DNA of 64,000 nucleotides, taken from Myrica gale. Lineage: Eukaryota; Streptophyta; Magnoliopsida; Fagales; Myricaceae. Shown here in pieces: positions 1 to 11,793 of this stretch. Under the pieces are notes generated by a model. It searched no databases. It was not told the origin of the DNA and saw only the letters and a program-made list of their open reading frames with translations. The stretch lies in NCBI GenBank assembly GCA_963930655.1, contig OZ005605.1, positions 19,785,501-19,849,500 of the forward strand. Direction: 5' to 3'. The position numbers and the translations under genes were made by a program. Position 1 is the stretch's first letter. Every line of letters starts with the position of its first letter.

Positions 1-340
1 AGATCTACAAGATTCTGTTTTCTATATTTATGGTCAGTTATTTAATACATGACGCAAATAATTGAACGTAAAAGCCAATTATCACTAACTGGCATGCACA
101 GAGGAATAGAAAAACCATCAAAATAAGGATAATATTGTTGCCCGATAAATAGATTGAAAAAAAAATACGAAGTGCATAACCTACTTGATTAGCAGAACAA
201 TAAGATAGAAGAACAAAAAAATGCAAAAAATAATAGTATATCCTTATTATCAGCGAGAATTCACCCAGAGAAACAATCTCAAAACCCCAAATCTTGTAAG
301 TTCTTCAACCTATAAATCAACTACACAAATTGAAGGGGAT
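1..340. other. Intergenic, nothing recognised
   Basis: AT-rich sequence with no coding signal that I recognise. A short minus-strand open frame at 38-226 is hydrophobic and of biased composition, without family resemblance. Confidence 0.4.
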
Positions 341-530
341 CGGGCCCAGGCCGTTTAGGATCTAATGGAAATCATATGAAGTTGTTCTGGCCTATGGGTA
401 TCGGGCCTAGACCATCTTCTATTTTTTTTAAAAATATACATATAATTTTTTTTTGGGGAGCCAAAGGTGTCAGCCGACACCCTTCGCTCCCCCTTCCTTT
501 TGCCACTGGTGCTTTGCATATGACCTGAGC
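341..530. repeat. Dispersed repeat, second diverged copy near 41.7 kb
   Basis: A stretch with GGGxATCGGGCC, an A-run followed by ATATACAT, a T-run and a short GC-rich tail. The same order of blocks recurs at about 41715-41815. The family is not identified. The similarity was seen by eye and is moderate. Confidence 0.35.
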
Positions 531-585
531 GCTGTGACATTTAGGTAGATTCGGAGAAAATTTTAAGAATAATGTGAATATTTAG

Positions 586-754
586 GTGATGTTTGAGCTT
601 TATTGGCATGCATATAAAAATTGTTGAGTTGTATTGATGTGTGTAAAAAAAGTAATGTTGAGTTGTATTGGTATGCATGTAGGAATAATGTTAGGAGTAT
701 AAATTTAGAAAGTTTGATTTAAATTCTAAAAAATTTAGCCAAACGAACATGCCC
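586..754. mobile_element. Tourist-like MITE (family with CGAACATGCCC end)
   Basis: The right end reads CCAAACGAACATGCCC followed by TAA. The left end GGTGATGTTTG is preceded by TTA. The right end matches that of the better-preserved copy at 12485-12642. The two flanking triplets do not agree perfectly, so the left boundary is approximate. Confidence 0.4.
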
Positions 755-810
755 TAAGTCATGATCTAACACATGCGTCGGAGAAATTGTCCTTATCTCC
801 ACCAACTATT

Positions 811-1100
811 TGCATCCAGAGTGAAATTAGGCGTCAAATTAGACAGTAATCGTACTTCCCTTGCCATTGCTAAGATATTGAGAGGAGAATTTGTCGGTAA
901 GGACTTTAAGAATGATGATTCTAAGCAATAAACATCTGCATTCAGAGAGAGATGCTGATATTGTACATATTTAGGTGATGTAGGCAAACATTGTTTGGAA
1001 ATCAAGGCGATACGATTATCTAAGAGGGAATGAGGTCACGTGAGAGGCACCTGTAAGCGATTACCGTCTAATTTGACGCTTAATTTCACTCCGGGGTGCA
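811..1100. repeat. Inverted repeat, 42-43 bp arms, about 205 bp apart
   Basis: The arm at 811-852 and the reverse complement of 1058-1100 agree at most positions (core GTGAAATTA then GCGTCAAATTAGAC then GTAATCG). It could be an internal part of a terminal-inverted-repeat element. The following sequence to 1210 resembles the reverse of MULE-type ends seen at 42.2 kb, with repeated GGGTGTAA blocks. I found no target duplication. Confidence 0.5.
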
Positions 1101-1676
1101 AATATTACGGGAGATAACGTAATGGTCTAAATGTCTCAAAAATAAAACATTAGGGTGTAATGTGTCAACACCCCAAACATAAGGGTGTAAAGTGTATTTA
1201 GCCTTTTTTTTTTTAAAGAAACAACCAAACTATGGGTTCCCTTTAGTAAGGTCTTCTCTTCTTCTAAAAGGTTTTGAGTAATAAGAATAGTAAGAACTCT
1301 TGATTTTGGATACTGCCTAGAGTACTAAAGGAGGAGAATTTGAAAAAATTGTGTTTGTGTTTTGCATAAATAGTATTTTCAAATTGACTAAGGCTCCGTT
1401 TGTTTTGTCGTATTTTACTTATGTGAAGTATTTTTCATACTTTCGATTGTTTGAAGAGCCTCGTAAAATACAGTCAACCGAAACTTAATTCAGTCAATCA
1501 TAAAACTTAGCTCCACTTTTCTGAAAGTGATTTACTTTATGAAACTAATGAATTTTCTTTCCCGACCCGCCTTTTCCAGTTTTAGGGATAGCCAAAAACC
1601 GATTGACCTGACCTTCCAACCCAAAACCGATCTGGTTCAACCCAAACTGGTCGAGTTACGTCGTGGTCGGGGTCAA

Positions 1677-2060
1677 ATTTTGAAACGCGAACTCGAGCAA
1701 AATCAAGTTTGTGTTCGGATTTTTAACTCGAAACCAAAGCATTCAAAGGAACTCGATCTTGATAGTTATAGCTTTTTTTTGGAGTTGAGTCGAATTTTGA
1801 AACATGAACCCGAGAAAAATCAGGTTTGTGTTCAAGTCTTTAACCCGAAACTAAAGCATTCAAAGGAACTCAACCCCGACGGTTTTTACTTTTTTCATGT
1901 TTGGGTTTTGAAACATGAACCCGAGAAAATCAAGTACGTGTTTGAGTCTCTAACTTGAAACCAAAGCATTCAAATGAACCATACTCCAATGGTTTTAGCT
2001 TTTTTCAAGGTCGGGGTCGGAGTTTTGAAACATGAACTTGAGAAATTTTTTATTGAAAAA
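1677..2060 (+). repeat. Minisatellite, about 3.3 units of 110-119 bp
   Basis: Units begin near 1677, 1796, 1906 and 2023, each with TTTTGAAACATGAAC, then GTGTTC, CCAAAGCATTCAAA and a T-rich tail. A 143-residue plus-strand frame (1527-1958) runs through it only because the unit lacks stops in that frame. The peptide has no known domain and I do not call it a gene. Confidence 0.65.
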
Positions 2061-3400
2061 TAAGTTCAAAAAATATATTTAATGTAACAACCTAACAGCG
2101 AAAATTAGATTATTTTACTGAAACATAATGCATTTGAAACTACTCTGACCCCGAATACTAAGAAATATCATCAAGGTTTGTGCGACCATTACTGGTTTTC
2201 CTAGGTCACCTAGTTTTAGATATTTTTGCTGCTGTTTATATTCTTTAGAGTTGGTATGACTCATTTTGTTTTCTTGGAAATGGTTAATGTGATAAAATTA
2301 TCATTTTTCTTATCAATTGACTTGTTACTTATTGAGCTAGTTGTAGTTCACCACTTGTTTTATAATCTTCCAAATTTAGCGGATAATAATAAGAATTAGT
2401 AGAAGACTTCAAGATAGAAATCTTTAGAAGGTGCAAGCTGCAGGGATATTGGAGAAATGATCATTTGGAGACTTTAGTACTAATATTTTAATTTAGAGAC
2501 CGTTAATGCTGGAATGTTAAATTTCATGATGTTATATTAATGATCTGACTAAGTTTGAGATTATCCTTTTTTTTTGGTATATTATTGTTGATTAGTGCTC
2601 TATTAAGTTTAAGATTCCCTTGATTTTATGTATATTGAAATAAAATTTCTCTAAGAAGTTGGTTGTTTGAAAAATTGTTATGAGAAGGGTGGCGATTTCT
2701 ATTTTCAAACGGACAGACCTGAGCGTTACATGAAGTGGCTACTTTGATCACCTCTCTTCTGTTGGTAAGTTGGGTAGTTTTCATGTTATTATGCTATTAG
2801 TCCAGGTTTTCTGCTTAAATAAAGATTGTATGACCTGCTATGAACTAACACCACCAAAATGGTAGCCAAGGGGGCTGCGGATGGCCAGTATTTTCGCTCT
2901 GTTGATTGTTTTGTGTCTCCCTACCCATCTGTTAGGGCGGGTTTGGACATCGTTTTCGTGTTGTTTTTATTCCAGTAAGGTTAACCAAGAAAAAAAAAAC
3001 CCCACCATTATGGATTGAGAAGTTATCACAGCAAAGCTCTACTTATTTCTCTAATGGACTCCACATCTTTTTCAATTTAACGAGGTTGGAGAAAATCAAA
3101 ACTCCATCCTGTCAACTCAAGATATTATGCACTCATCTTTCATGAGTACTTCTGTTTTTTCTTTTGCATCAAAATCAGAATTGAAAAACAAATACTGAAC
3201 AGAGAAAATGCAGCGTTCAAAATTTAAAATCACCCTATTACAAAATAGATCGTTCCATAACTGGAACTGGAAGTTACCAAGCTTGGTTGAAGGTCAAGAC
3301 AAAAGGGAAAAAGCCACGAGTTCATAGTATAATGTACATACGAGTAGCCTCAGGTAAAAAGAAAAGAAATGGCCTTTTTGAGAGCTAAACCTCAGAACAA
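2061..3400. other. Intergenic, nothing recognised
   Basis: AT-rich sequence without long open frames or recognisable repeats. The last 150-200 bp probably contain the 3' untranslated region of the minus-strand F-box gene that follows. Confidence 0.3.
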
Positions 3401-3403
3401 GGC

Positions 3404-5287
3404 TCATTCAAAAACGATTTCACAATTTCGGGACCCTTTTGGGAGCTTTAATAACCGTTTACAAAGAATTTGCTTCTCTGATACCGACTCCCCTGCAAGA
3501 CACCAAGATATGACCATTTTGTCCAATGCCATTGCATTCTTAAGCAAAATCTTCACCGCTGATAGTCCGCTTTCATCTCCAGTATAACGAAGAACTTTGA
3601 TGTACTTGAGGTGTGACATGAAACATGGAGGCACTGGGTCCAGTATCCAATCATCTTCGTCGCAAACTAATAAAAAGTCGATACCCTGCACTCTCATTGC
3701 AAGTTAATTGTTTTAGTCATAATGGTAAATCTGGCACCGAGATGGGAATACATACACATCACGGTACACATTGTTGTGCTAGTAATGTTACCTGAGCAAA
3801 TGTCAGGGTCCTAAGAAATGGAGAATTATGCAATATCCTCAGTAGCCCGACGTAGGAAAGATCTACTTCCAGCCCCGTGAATGCCAAATCCAATAGGTTG
3901 TTGAAGACAGGCAAATGAGGCAGGAGCTCTGGTGCATTCCGAAGAACCTAACACCGATAAAGTAATGTATCAAAATTTAGAGATTTCCCTGGAAGTAAGC
4001 AACATGCCAGTATAGAGGTAGAGCCTTATTTATGATTTTGACAGGAGCAACAAGAACAGCTAGAAGTAAAGAGAAATCCAACAAGTAATTTCCAATCGCT
4101 CACTCATGCAGGTAAAATCTATCACAACTGTGTTCTCCCTAAATAGCTACCTTTATGGCCTTAAAACTGTGTTCTGCATAAATTGATATTATAAAGAGCG
4201 AAGCAATCGTACCTGGACGACCTCATCGGAAAGTGTCAGATGTTTCACATTACAAAGCACTGTAAGAAGCTTGTACAAGCGATAAGCAAGTCCTTTTAAT
4301 GTCATTTCGCTAGGGAAAACATCAATATCTGCCTTTTCCAGAGACAAATTTTTATGCAAGCAATAGTCGGTCAACAACGGACCGCTATAAACATATTCTT
4401 TGAGACTATCTCCAAAAATCATAATCTGACAATCACGCAACTCTTGCATCCGTAATTCCGTTGCTCAGAAACTTAAGTCTGGGCGCAGAAATACTCAGAA
4501 ACTTAATAAACTTCCAGCTGCAGTGCACTAAATACAATTCCTCAAGTACTGGCAGACCAGAAAAAAGCTTCTGAATAGAGCACTCACCCTCAAATTCCAC
4601 TCGTGTGAGCGTCAAGATCTTCAGAAAGTTGAGTCTGGGCGCAGATATACTCAGAAACTTAATAACCTTCCAGCTGCAGTGCACTAAATACAATTCCTCA
4701 AGAACTGGCAGACCAGAAAAAAGCTTCTGAATCGAGCACTCATCCACAAATTCCACTCGTGCGAGCGTCAAGATCTTCAGACTGGAGAAACAAATTGCAT
4801 GTGGAAGTCCACCGAGGTGGGGTATCTTGATATACAACTTTGTAAGTGTCGCACGATTGAAAAGACACTTAGGCCATGAAAATAAGTCCTGATTGAGGGA
4901 AAGAGACCATTCTTGAACATTTTTCCTTACTGCAGCAGAGATCCACAAATTAACACGAGTTTCATCACATGTCACTTCACAAGAGAGCGTGAATCTCTCT
5001 ATATCGGCGTGGTGAAGACAGAGCACTCTTTCAACAAAATTCATGAAAAGCCTTTTGTTGTCCGACAAAGTTAGTTCAAACGATAGATGAGGAAGAGATG
5101 TCCATAGGTATTCCCACTTTTCCGAGAGAACACTCGTTCTTACAGCATCTTTTGTCGGAAGAAATGAAAGGATATGCAGAAGAACCACATCGGGTAAGCT
5201 ACCTAAGCATTTGCTGTTCCCATGGATGTCTTGTGCTCCATTGAGCTTATGCTTCTTGGGATTTTGAACAGGTAAATTTTCCTCCAT
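3404..5287 (-). pseudogene. F-box/LRR/FBD gene, copy 1, frameshifted
   Basis: Family role: the F-box binds SKP1 in an SCF ubiquitin ligase, and LRR and FBD parts bind the target. Exons on the minus strand are 5287-4213, 3947-3792 and 3685-3404, all with GT-AG borders and the same phases as the copy at 11794-13643. The start at 5287 (MEENLPVQ) is chosen because it aligns with that copy; an in-frame ATG lies seven codons upstream at 5308. The F-box is LGSLPDVVLLHILSFLP onward, near residues 29-70; LRR units follow, and exon 3 has an FBD with LLKNAMALDKM and LLKLPKGSRNCEIVF. Within exon 1 a 156-bp block is duplicated in tandem and in frame, giving two nearly identical LRR units. Just after it, near 4455, two bases are missing relative to copy 2, so the frame stops at 4433 after about 284 codons; the rest of exon 1 is open in another frame (to 4189). 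A truncated F-box-LRR protein could still be made. Confidence 0.8.
4455..4780 (-). repeat. Tandem in-frame duplication of 156 bp in F-box copy 1
   Basis: The block encoding LKILTL, ECSIQKLFSGLPVLEELYL and ISAPRL occurs twice with a period of exactly 156 bp (52 codons): GTCAAGATCT occurs at 4611 and again at 4767. The two units differ at only a few positions, so the duplication is young. Copies 2 and 3 of the gene have a single unit. Confidence 0.85.
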
Positions 5288-5319
5288 TTTGAGATGGTTC
5301 CCTACCATCTTGAATACTC

Positions 5320-7140
5320 TGTTCGTAATATGTTACATCAACAGGTACAAAATGGACTGTGGCAGGAAAGCGTTGGAGAACAACAATGAGACCGAGCTAC
5401 AAACATTCAGCTACGAACTAGCTAGATTTTCAACATTTCAGAACCTTGATCTATCCCTAAACAAAACCAAAAAAAAAAACACTAGTGTTGAACTCTGGGA
5501 TTAATGATAGTTCTTATACGGCATTAAGAGGAACCCGAAACTTTGAACTTGCCTCAGCTGTTGTTGAAAGATTCAGTTTTTTTTTAACCATTTAAGCTTT
5601 AGAAGATAAGAGATAATTTCTCAAATTCGATTTATTTTGTCCATCAACTTCACAAAATTGCACAACGTTTGGAACATTTTATCAGTCCATTCGTTCTAAG
5701 TTGATTTCCTTCAAGCATACAAGATAAAGAAGGGTGTGGGAGAATAAAGTTGTAAATCAGACAACAGAAGGGAAATAGAACGATGAGAAAGAATGCCTGA
5801 GAACTAACAACCTGTAAAGAACAATTGCGAACAACTACGAAGAATGGAGAAAGTAACGGCTGAGTAATTACCGTATACGACACTCGCGGGGACTAAACAC
5901 GGCGCTGCTGATTAGTTCCACGGGAACCTGGTTTTGGCGCGAAACAAGTAAACTACTCAATCCGAAATTTGAGCCTTTCGAATTTGACGAACAATAGAAC
6001 AGAGAGACTACAGGAGAAGAAGAGATTAGCCGGACCTGGTGCCGTCAAAAGAGGGCTGTCAATTTATGCATGGAACCGTGCTCCAGAAGCAACTAAAGGA
6101 GGCTTTTAACGTCGGCAGTCCTTTCTATTGCACAGACCCTTGCATTGAACCGCCTCGTTACTGTAAAAAACCCGCATGACGTTGTATAATCCATTATGGA
6201 AAGCCCAAAGGCCAAAACCACCCACCACTTCTCACCGGTCTGTGATTTGGAAACTACAGAAATGTTCTCTTCCATACCTTTTCCGAGCTAGTACTGGTGG
6301 AAGCATTAATTTATTCCTTGATGTTTTTATTATTTGCAACTTCTCTTCTTTTTCGCAATTGAGCATTATATGAAGCTTCATCTGACAGCACTCCCAATAT
6401 AAAAAATGAAAAATCAGGCAAATAAATTATGTGCAGGCAACAAAGTTCGGAACATTCTCTATCGCTATCAATAGTCAATTCCCTTACACATAAGAAGAAA
6501 ACATATTTGCCATTTCTCAGTGATGAAAGAAACAGACAAGAACGAAAGAATGAGTAGATTTTTAATAGTGATGTAGCAAAATTTGTTTTCTGCGCCCAAG
6601 ATGTTGGTAGAACACTACCCAACTGCTCTCTACGTAAAGCAACCTCCTCTTGATTCTTTGATCCCCAAGGGGTCTCGAATTCCCAGAGACTGCAGGAAAA
6701 AAAATAAATGATCGACTCTATAGCTGTTCTAATTCTGAGCAAGAAATCCGCAGCTGAATTAGGCTGGATTTCTCATCCACAGCACATAGACGACGTTTGA
6801 ATGGAATGCACTGTGAGGTGTGCATGAGATGCCACATTGGAACCTGTGTCTGCGCCGAAACTGGCATTCCTCGTTTGAAGTCCTTTTTAACTTCGTTCTC
6901 CTGGTTTTTAATTTGGGCTAGTTTCGTCGTCAAAGGAGACAATTAGGAAACAGAAACGAGTACTGAAAAAAAATATCAAACAGAACCTTATAGCTTGGCC
7001 TTGAGGAATGAAAACTATGGAGATTGGCCGTATTACAAACGAGGTTAGCCCCCAAAAATCATCGGATCGTGCTATCTATAAAGGGATTCACAAATAACGA
7101 GCTTGAGCCAAACAAACCTAAAAGTTTAATGGTAGATACT
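5320..7140. other. Intergenic between F-box copy 1 and a LINE tail
   Basis: The first few hundred bases would hold the promoter of the minus-strand F-box copy. Minus-strand frames at 6311-6742 and 6718-6942 show no family resemblance. No repeat was recognised. Confidence 0.3.
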
Positions 7141-8260
7141 TTTTTTTTTTGCTAAATAAAAGAAAGTACCAAAAAAAACCACAATCTAAAGATGCATATC
7201 ACAACCCAGAATATGCTCGGGAAGAGAAGAACACTCTAAAAAACTAAAAGAACCGTTGCGAGCCGCCCACAAGGCAAGGGAGTGGGCCAAGACATTGCTC
7301 CGCCTAGAAATCCAGGCCACCTTCCATTCCTACCGAAAGTGAAGTAGCTCCTACCTACAGGAGCTATCTGCCTTTTTTTGGGGGATCGGGAAGAGGAAAT
7401 ATGGTGTGAGGTCTGAGGTCAACGGGAATATGTATGTCACCCTGCTTTAACGAGAGTACTCTTTCCATTAGGAGTTTCCCCAGCTGAGCTAGGCTACTTC
7501 CCTAATGAAACAAATATAGCATAAACTTAAGAACTAATAATAAAGAATATAAATAAAGTATAAAATTCATATAGCAAGGGCGATAAACGAATTTATTTAT
7601 TAAATATTAGATGGGGGACTCCACCAGCCACGCTCTCATAGCATCCACCAAGCCAGAAATAGCCCAACATTGAGGTTGGGAGGAAGACAGTACATCCTTG
7701 CACAGGAGAAAAGAATCAGACTCGAAGAGCACTTTCACCAAATTCCGCTTCTTTGCCAACGACATCGCCTCGAGCAGGACACATGCCTCACCAATTAAAT
7801 GGTCCATAGCTGCTAAGCGTTCCGTGTATACCAAAGAGAACTGGAAGACTCGATTGCTATGTAAGACCCATCCTGACGGATCGCCGCATCAAAATTAAAC
7901 TTCACCCAGCCGACCGGAGGGGGCACCCACCTCCTGCCTGCACTCCTATCCACCCCATGCCAAGCACTCGAGTGCTACCCAAATCACCTGCGAATACTCT
8001 CGATCAGATCCACCACAGCAAAAGGGATTGTCCGGTGAACCACCAGATTTCTTACATGCCAAATACAATCAATAACTATGGCAGGGTTGAGGGCAAAGGC
8101 TCTCATAGACCCAAGGTCCAGATTGGTGCAAGAATCAGCCTCCAGAATCACATGAATCAGATCCGAAGAAGTAACCAACGGAAGCAAATTAGGTTGTGAT
8201 GCCCAAGGGGATTCTCTCCGAGCCGTAACAGCCACATTACAATGCACAAGGAGGTGTAAC
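7141..8260 (-). mobile_element. LINE 3' fragment (RNase H region plus poly-A)
   Basis: Read on the minus strand, 8247-7607 encodes RNase H-like peptides of the plant LINE type (HVRNLVVHRTIPF, then GEACVLLEAMSLAKK and KVLFESDSFLLC). About 7330-7250 encodes RRSNVLAHSLALWAAR, the usual RNase H C-terminus. The fragment ends in a ten-base poly-A (poly-T at 7141-7150 on the plus strand), as expected for target-primed insertion. The block 7380-7600 interrupts the domain and is probably a later insertion. The reading frame is broken several times, and no reverse-transcriptase part remains here. Confidence 0.65.
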
Positions 8261-8439
8261 GAATCTTCTGGACATTATCGACCATTAAACTATGGTCGAA
8301 TGGTCGATACGATTGTACTGATTTTCGCATCAAAATAAGAATTGAAAACAAGATACTCAACAGAAAAAAAATGTAGCATAATCTTGAAGCTTGGAGCATT
8401 CAAAACTAAACGATCAGCATAGGACAAAATAGATCTTTG

Positions 8440-8660
8440 ATAACTGGAAGCTACCAAGGTAGGTAGAAGGCATGAAAAGCCACAAGTTTGACCCTCTAGG
8501 CAGATCCAATAACTGTTGACGAGTCCTCGTTTGCTTCTCCAGTCCACTGAAACATAGCGCCAACCAGTTATGACTATTTTATCCAGTGCCACTGCATTCT
8601 TAAGCAAAATCTTCACAGCCAACAGATCCCACCCATGCTCGTCTCTCCGCTTAATCATAT
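8440..8660 (-). pseudogene. Orphan FBD exon, F-box copy 4 remnant
   Basis: Minus-strand translation gives GWDLLAVKILLKNAVALDKIVITG, matching exon 3 of F-box copies 1 and 2. In a second frame it gives QQLLDLPRGSN, the end of the FBD domain. The needed frame change, and the absence of F-box and LRR exons nearby, show it is a fragment. It lies between a LINE tail and repeats, in the same orientation as the rest of the array. Confidence 0.65.
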
Positions 8661-8719
8661 TTTTTTTTATTTTTGGATAAAGGTTAAATAGTATTTTTGA
8701 ATTTAGAGTGTTGAGAATC

Positions 8720-9550
8720 AATTGTGATCTATATTAGATTTGATCCTGATTTTGAATTTAAAGGTTAAGATATGAATAAACATCTTAGATTTGAATTTAA
8801 AAGTGATAGATAGAGATATATTTAAATTTTAAAAATTGAAGAGTATACCATTTAGAAGAGAATGTTTTATTGAGATGGTGCTAATAGGTTCTCACAATTT
8901 TCTTTTTCTACACTGAGCAATTTAATGTCAGCAACATGCTGAATTCTACACTACTTTAAGCCCATATTTCCTGCTTCCACCACATACCAAAGTCATTTAC
9001 TACTTCCAAAACCCTTTTGCCACTAACAAGTTCAGCCCATGATTCACCATTCTCAAAGGTTATTAATTGTAGGACTCATTATGGCCTTGCTTACTTCAGA
9101 AATTGCAGCAACAATTGGATATAGGTTGCTGCAACAATTGGAAATAGGCTGCTAGTGCACTAAAGAGTTAAATCAATTTAATTTTCCAAAACACAACTAA
9201 AGCAAATATCCAAAGAACACATTTGCAAATATCCAAAGAACAAATGACAAATAAACGACACTAGACATCACAAATATCCAAGCAAGGTATCTAACATATT
9301 CACATCAGCGTGGTATCCAAGCTTGAAAATCATAGGCTTATAAAGAGCAGGTTCAAATAAATTTAGATACGCATATGATCAGACGTTTTTATCAATCCCC
9401 CATTGAAATCCAACACTATGTATCACTAGATAGCCCTGCAATCTTGCCAGGTTCATGCATTATAAATTTATAACAATATGTTAGTCACAAATGCATGCAT
9501 ATAAACGGCTCACAAACGGCTCACAACAGTTAACAATATAACAGATACAC
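8720..9550. other. Intergenic, nothing recognised
   Basis: AT-rich sequence without coding signal, between two F-box fragments. Confidence 0.3.
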
Positions 9551-9555
9551 AAAAA

Positions 9556-9708
9556 TCACAGAGAGATGGAGACAAAGGGAAAGAGACAGAGAGATGGTGA
9601 CAGAGAAAGAGAGAGGCAGAGAGATGGAGCCGGAGAGAGAGACACAGAGAGATGAAGAGTGGAGACAGAGACAGAGACGTGAGAGACAGATAGAGAGAGA
9701 AGCAGCCC
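9556..9708. repeat. Purine-rich GA/CA-type microsatellite
   Basis: About 150 bp of imperfect AGAGAC/AGAGAG repeats on the plus strand. The Ser/Leu-rich minus-strand open frames over it (9510-9907) are compositional artefacts. Confidence 0.8.
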
Positions 9709-9789
9709 GAAAACAATGGAGGTTAAAAGTCCTGTTATAAATTACCAAGAAACAGAAATTAATGACTTTTCGGATGTAAAATCTCGGGA

Positions 9790-9907
9790 GAAGCCTCCTT
9801 ATTCCTTTCAAGATGAATTCACAATTCATTGATCCTGCAGGGAGCTCAAACAACTCTTCACCCACTATGACTGAAGTTGGATCGTCAGAGGAAGGAGAGA
9901 AAAACAC
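9790..9907 (-). pseudogene. Orphan end of an FBD exon, F-box copy 5 remnant
   Basis: Minus-strand translation contains EELFELPAGSMNCEFIL, the last motif of the FBD domain (compare LLKLPKGSRNCEIVF in copy 1). Nothing else of an F-box gene is recognisable upstream, where a Mutator-like element begins 130 bp away. It is a remnant of the same tandem array. Confidence 0.6.
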
Positions 9908-10039
9908 TTCTTTAGCACTCTAGATTTTCTCCATGAATCGTCACCGTCTCCAAGTATTTATAGATTTGTAGTTTCAAATATAATCCTTAAAAAAGGAAAA
10001 ATTTTTGGGACATTTTGAAAAATTTTGGAATTTTTTTAA

Positions 10040-11089
10040 GGGAAAAATGATATTTTGGTCCCTGTGGTTTGAGTGAAAATCAAATTAGTCCCTTAATAAA
10101 TTTTTTCATCAATCGGGTCCCTGTAGTTTGCATGAACATCAAATTAGTCCCTTATCAATTTTTTTCCCCAATCGAGTCTCTGATCTTTACATGTTTTTAT
10201 ATTAAGTTCTTCCATCCAAATTCGTCCACTGACTTAACGGTAAGTGTCAACCTGATCTGCTCGGGATGGAGAGTTAAGATGATCGAGAGGCCCGAGCAGG
10301 TCGGACTGCTTGTGCTCGGGATGCTCGGACTATTTTTATATAGCCTTTGCACGAGCGACCTTGCTACTCGGGCCTCTCGATCTGCTTATGCTCGGGATGC
10401 TCGGACTGATTGTGCTCGAGATGCCGAGCTACTTGTGTTCGGGATGCTCGGGTTGCTTGTGTTCGGGATGCTCAGTTTGCTTTTATAATAGCCTTTGCGC
10501 GAGCGGCCTTGTTGCTTGGGTCTCTTGATCTGCTTATGCTCGGGATGCTCGGGCTGATTGTGCTTGGAATGTCGGGTTGTTTTTGCTCGGGATGTCGGGT
10601 TGCTTTTGCGCGAGATGCTCAGACTCTTTTATATAGCATTTGTGCGCGCGGTCGGCCTACTTGGGCCTCTCGATCCTCTCAGCTCTCCATCCCGAGCAGA
10701 TCAGATTGACACTTACCGTTAAGTGAATGGACAGATTAGGACGGAAATACATAATATAAAAGCATGTACATATCAGAGACCCGATTGATGAAAAAAATTG
10801 ATAAGAGACTAATTTGATAGCAGCCCGACCTGCTCGGGCCTCTCGATCCTCTCAGCTCTCCATCCCGAGCAGATTAGGTTGACACTTACCGTTAAGTCAG
10901 TGGACGGATTTGGACGGAAGGACTTAATATAAAAGCATGTAAAGATCAGAGACCCAATTGATGAAAAAAATTGATAAGGGACTAATTTGATTTTCATGCA
11001 AACCATAAGGACCCCATTGATGAAAAAAATTGTTAAGGGACTAATTTGATTTTCACCCAAACCACAGGGACCAAAATATCATTTATCCC
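10040..11089. mobile_element. Non-autonomous Mutator-like element with repeat-built TIRs
   Basis: The element is flanked by a perfect 9-bp target duplication TTTTTTTAA (10031-10039 and 11090-11098), the length typical of Mutator-like elements. The ends are inverted (GGGAAAAATGATATTTTGG against GGGATAAATGATATTTTGG). The terminal inverted repeats are about 250 bp and built from about 60-bp subrepeats (GTCCCTGTGGTTTG ... AAATTAGTCCCTT). The right TIR is partly duplicated in tandem (about 10663-10815 and 10840-11089). The centre is a GCTCGGGATGCTCGG minisatellite. No transposase is present. Open frames across it (10069-10709) arise from the repeats. Confidence 0.85.
10285..10665. repeat. GC-rich minisatellite inside the Mutator-like element
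   Basis: Units of roughly 24-27 bp around GCTCGGGATGCTCGG, arranged in a higher-order repeat of about 170 bp that also contains TATAGCCTTTGCxCGAGCG. It is far richer in GC than its surroundings. Confidence 0.7.
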
Positions 11090-11310
11090 TTTTTTTAATG
11101 AGGCCAGCTCCCTTATTTTTATGTCTTCCTCTTGCAGATATTACCATCTTTCAAATCTTCAAAACTAACTTGGACTAAACTTATCCAAGATATTCAGGCA
11201 TTAAAATTTAGCCAACACTACCAAATAGATTGCTCATAAAATCTACTCGTTTGTCGAAACATCTGCTGCTATTAACATATCCAAAAACATAGAAAATATA
11301 TTTAATTGGG

Positions 11311-11506
11311 GCATGTTTGATCCCAATTAATTGAGTTCAAAATTTTAGTTTTATTACTAAAAAATTCACTACATAATTTTTTATTATTATAATATTTATT
11401 AAAAATCTTCTCTCTTCACTTTTTCACCGACTCCCATAACATTTCTTTACTTTATAATATTTCTCAAATCCCAATACCCAAAATTTTCACCCTCAAGCAT
11501 ACCGTA
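11311..11506. mobile_element. MITE, family with GGGCATGTTTGA end
   Basis: About 195 bp that matches 35344-35540 along almost all its length (shared TTTTTATTATTATAATATTT, TCTTCACTTTTTCACC and AATACCCAAAATTTTCACCCT). The 35-kb copy has a clear TAA target duplication; here the flanks are less clear. Confidence 0.6.
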
Positions 11507-11793
11507 ACAAGCAATAATCCTAAAGCTTGGAAGACAGATAGTGAACAGAATATAAAATGTAGCATAATCCTAAAGCTTGTTACAATCACCACTGGACAAC
11601 AGATCCTTCGGTAACTGGAAGTTACCAAGGTATCCAGTTACCAAGGTATGTATAAGGTCAAGACAAAAGTAAAAAGCCACGAGTCTTTCGAGTTAATACC
11701 ACAACTTAATAACCGGCCATAGCCTTTTTATCTTCTAAGAAACTGAAATTAAAAACCCTTCTGAGATCAGTGAACCTAAGCACAAGGCTCATT

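Noticed and set aside
6311-6942. Two minus-strand frames between F-box copy 1 and the LINE tail
   Set aside because: No recognisable family and no exon structure linking them.
9510-9907. Ser/Leu-rich minus-strand frames that look like membrane proteins
   Set aside because: Most of the sequence is a GA-type microsatellite; only the FBD end at 9790-9907 is meaningful.
10069-10709. Overlapping plus-strand frames of 139, 72 and 99 residues
   Set aside because: They lie in the GC-rich minisatellite and TIR of the Mutator-like element; the peptides repeat with the DNA and have no domain.
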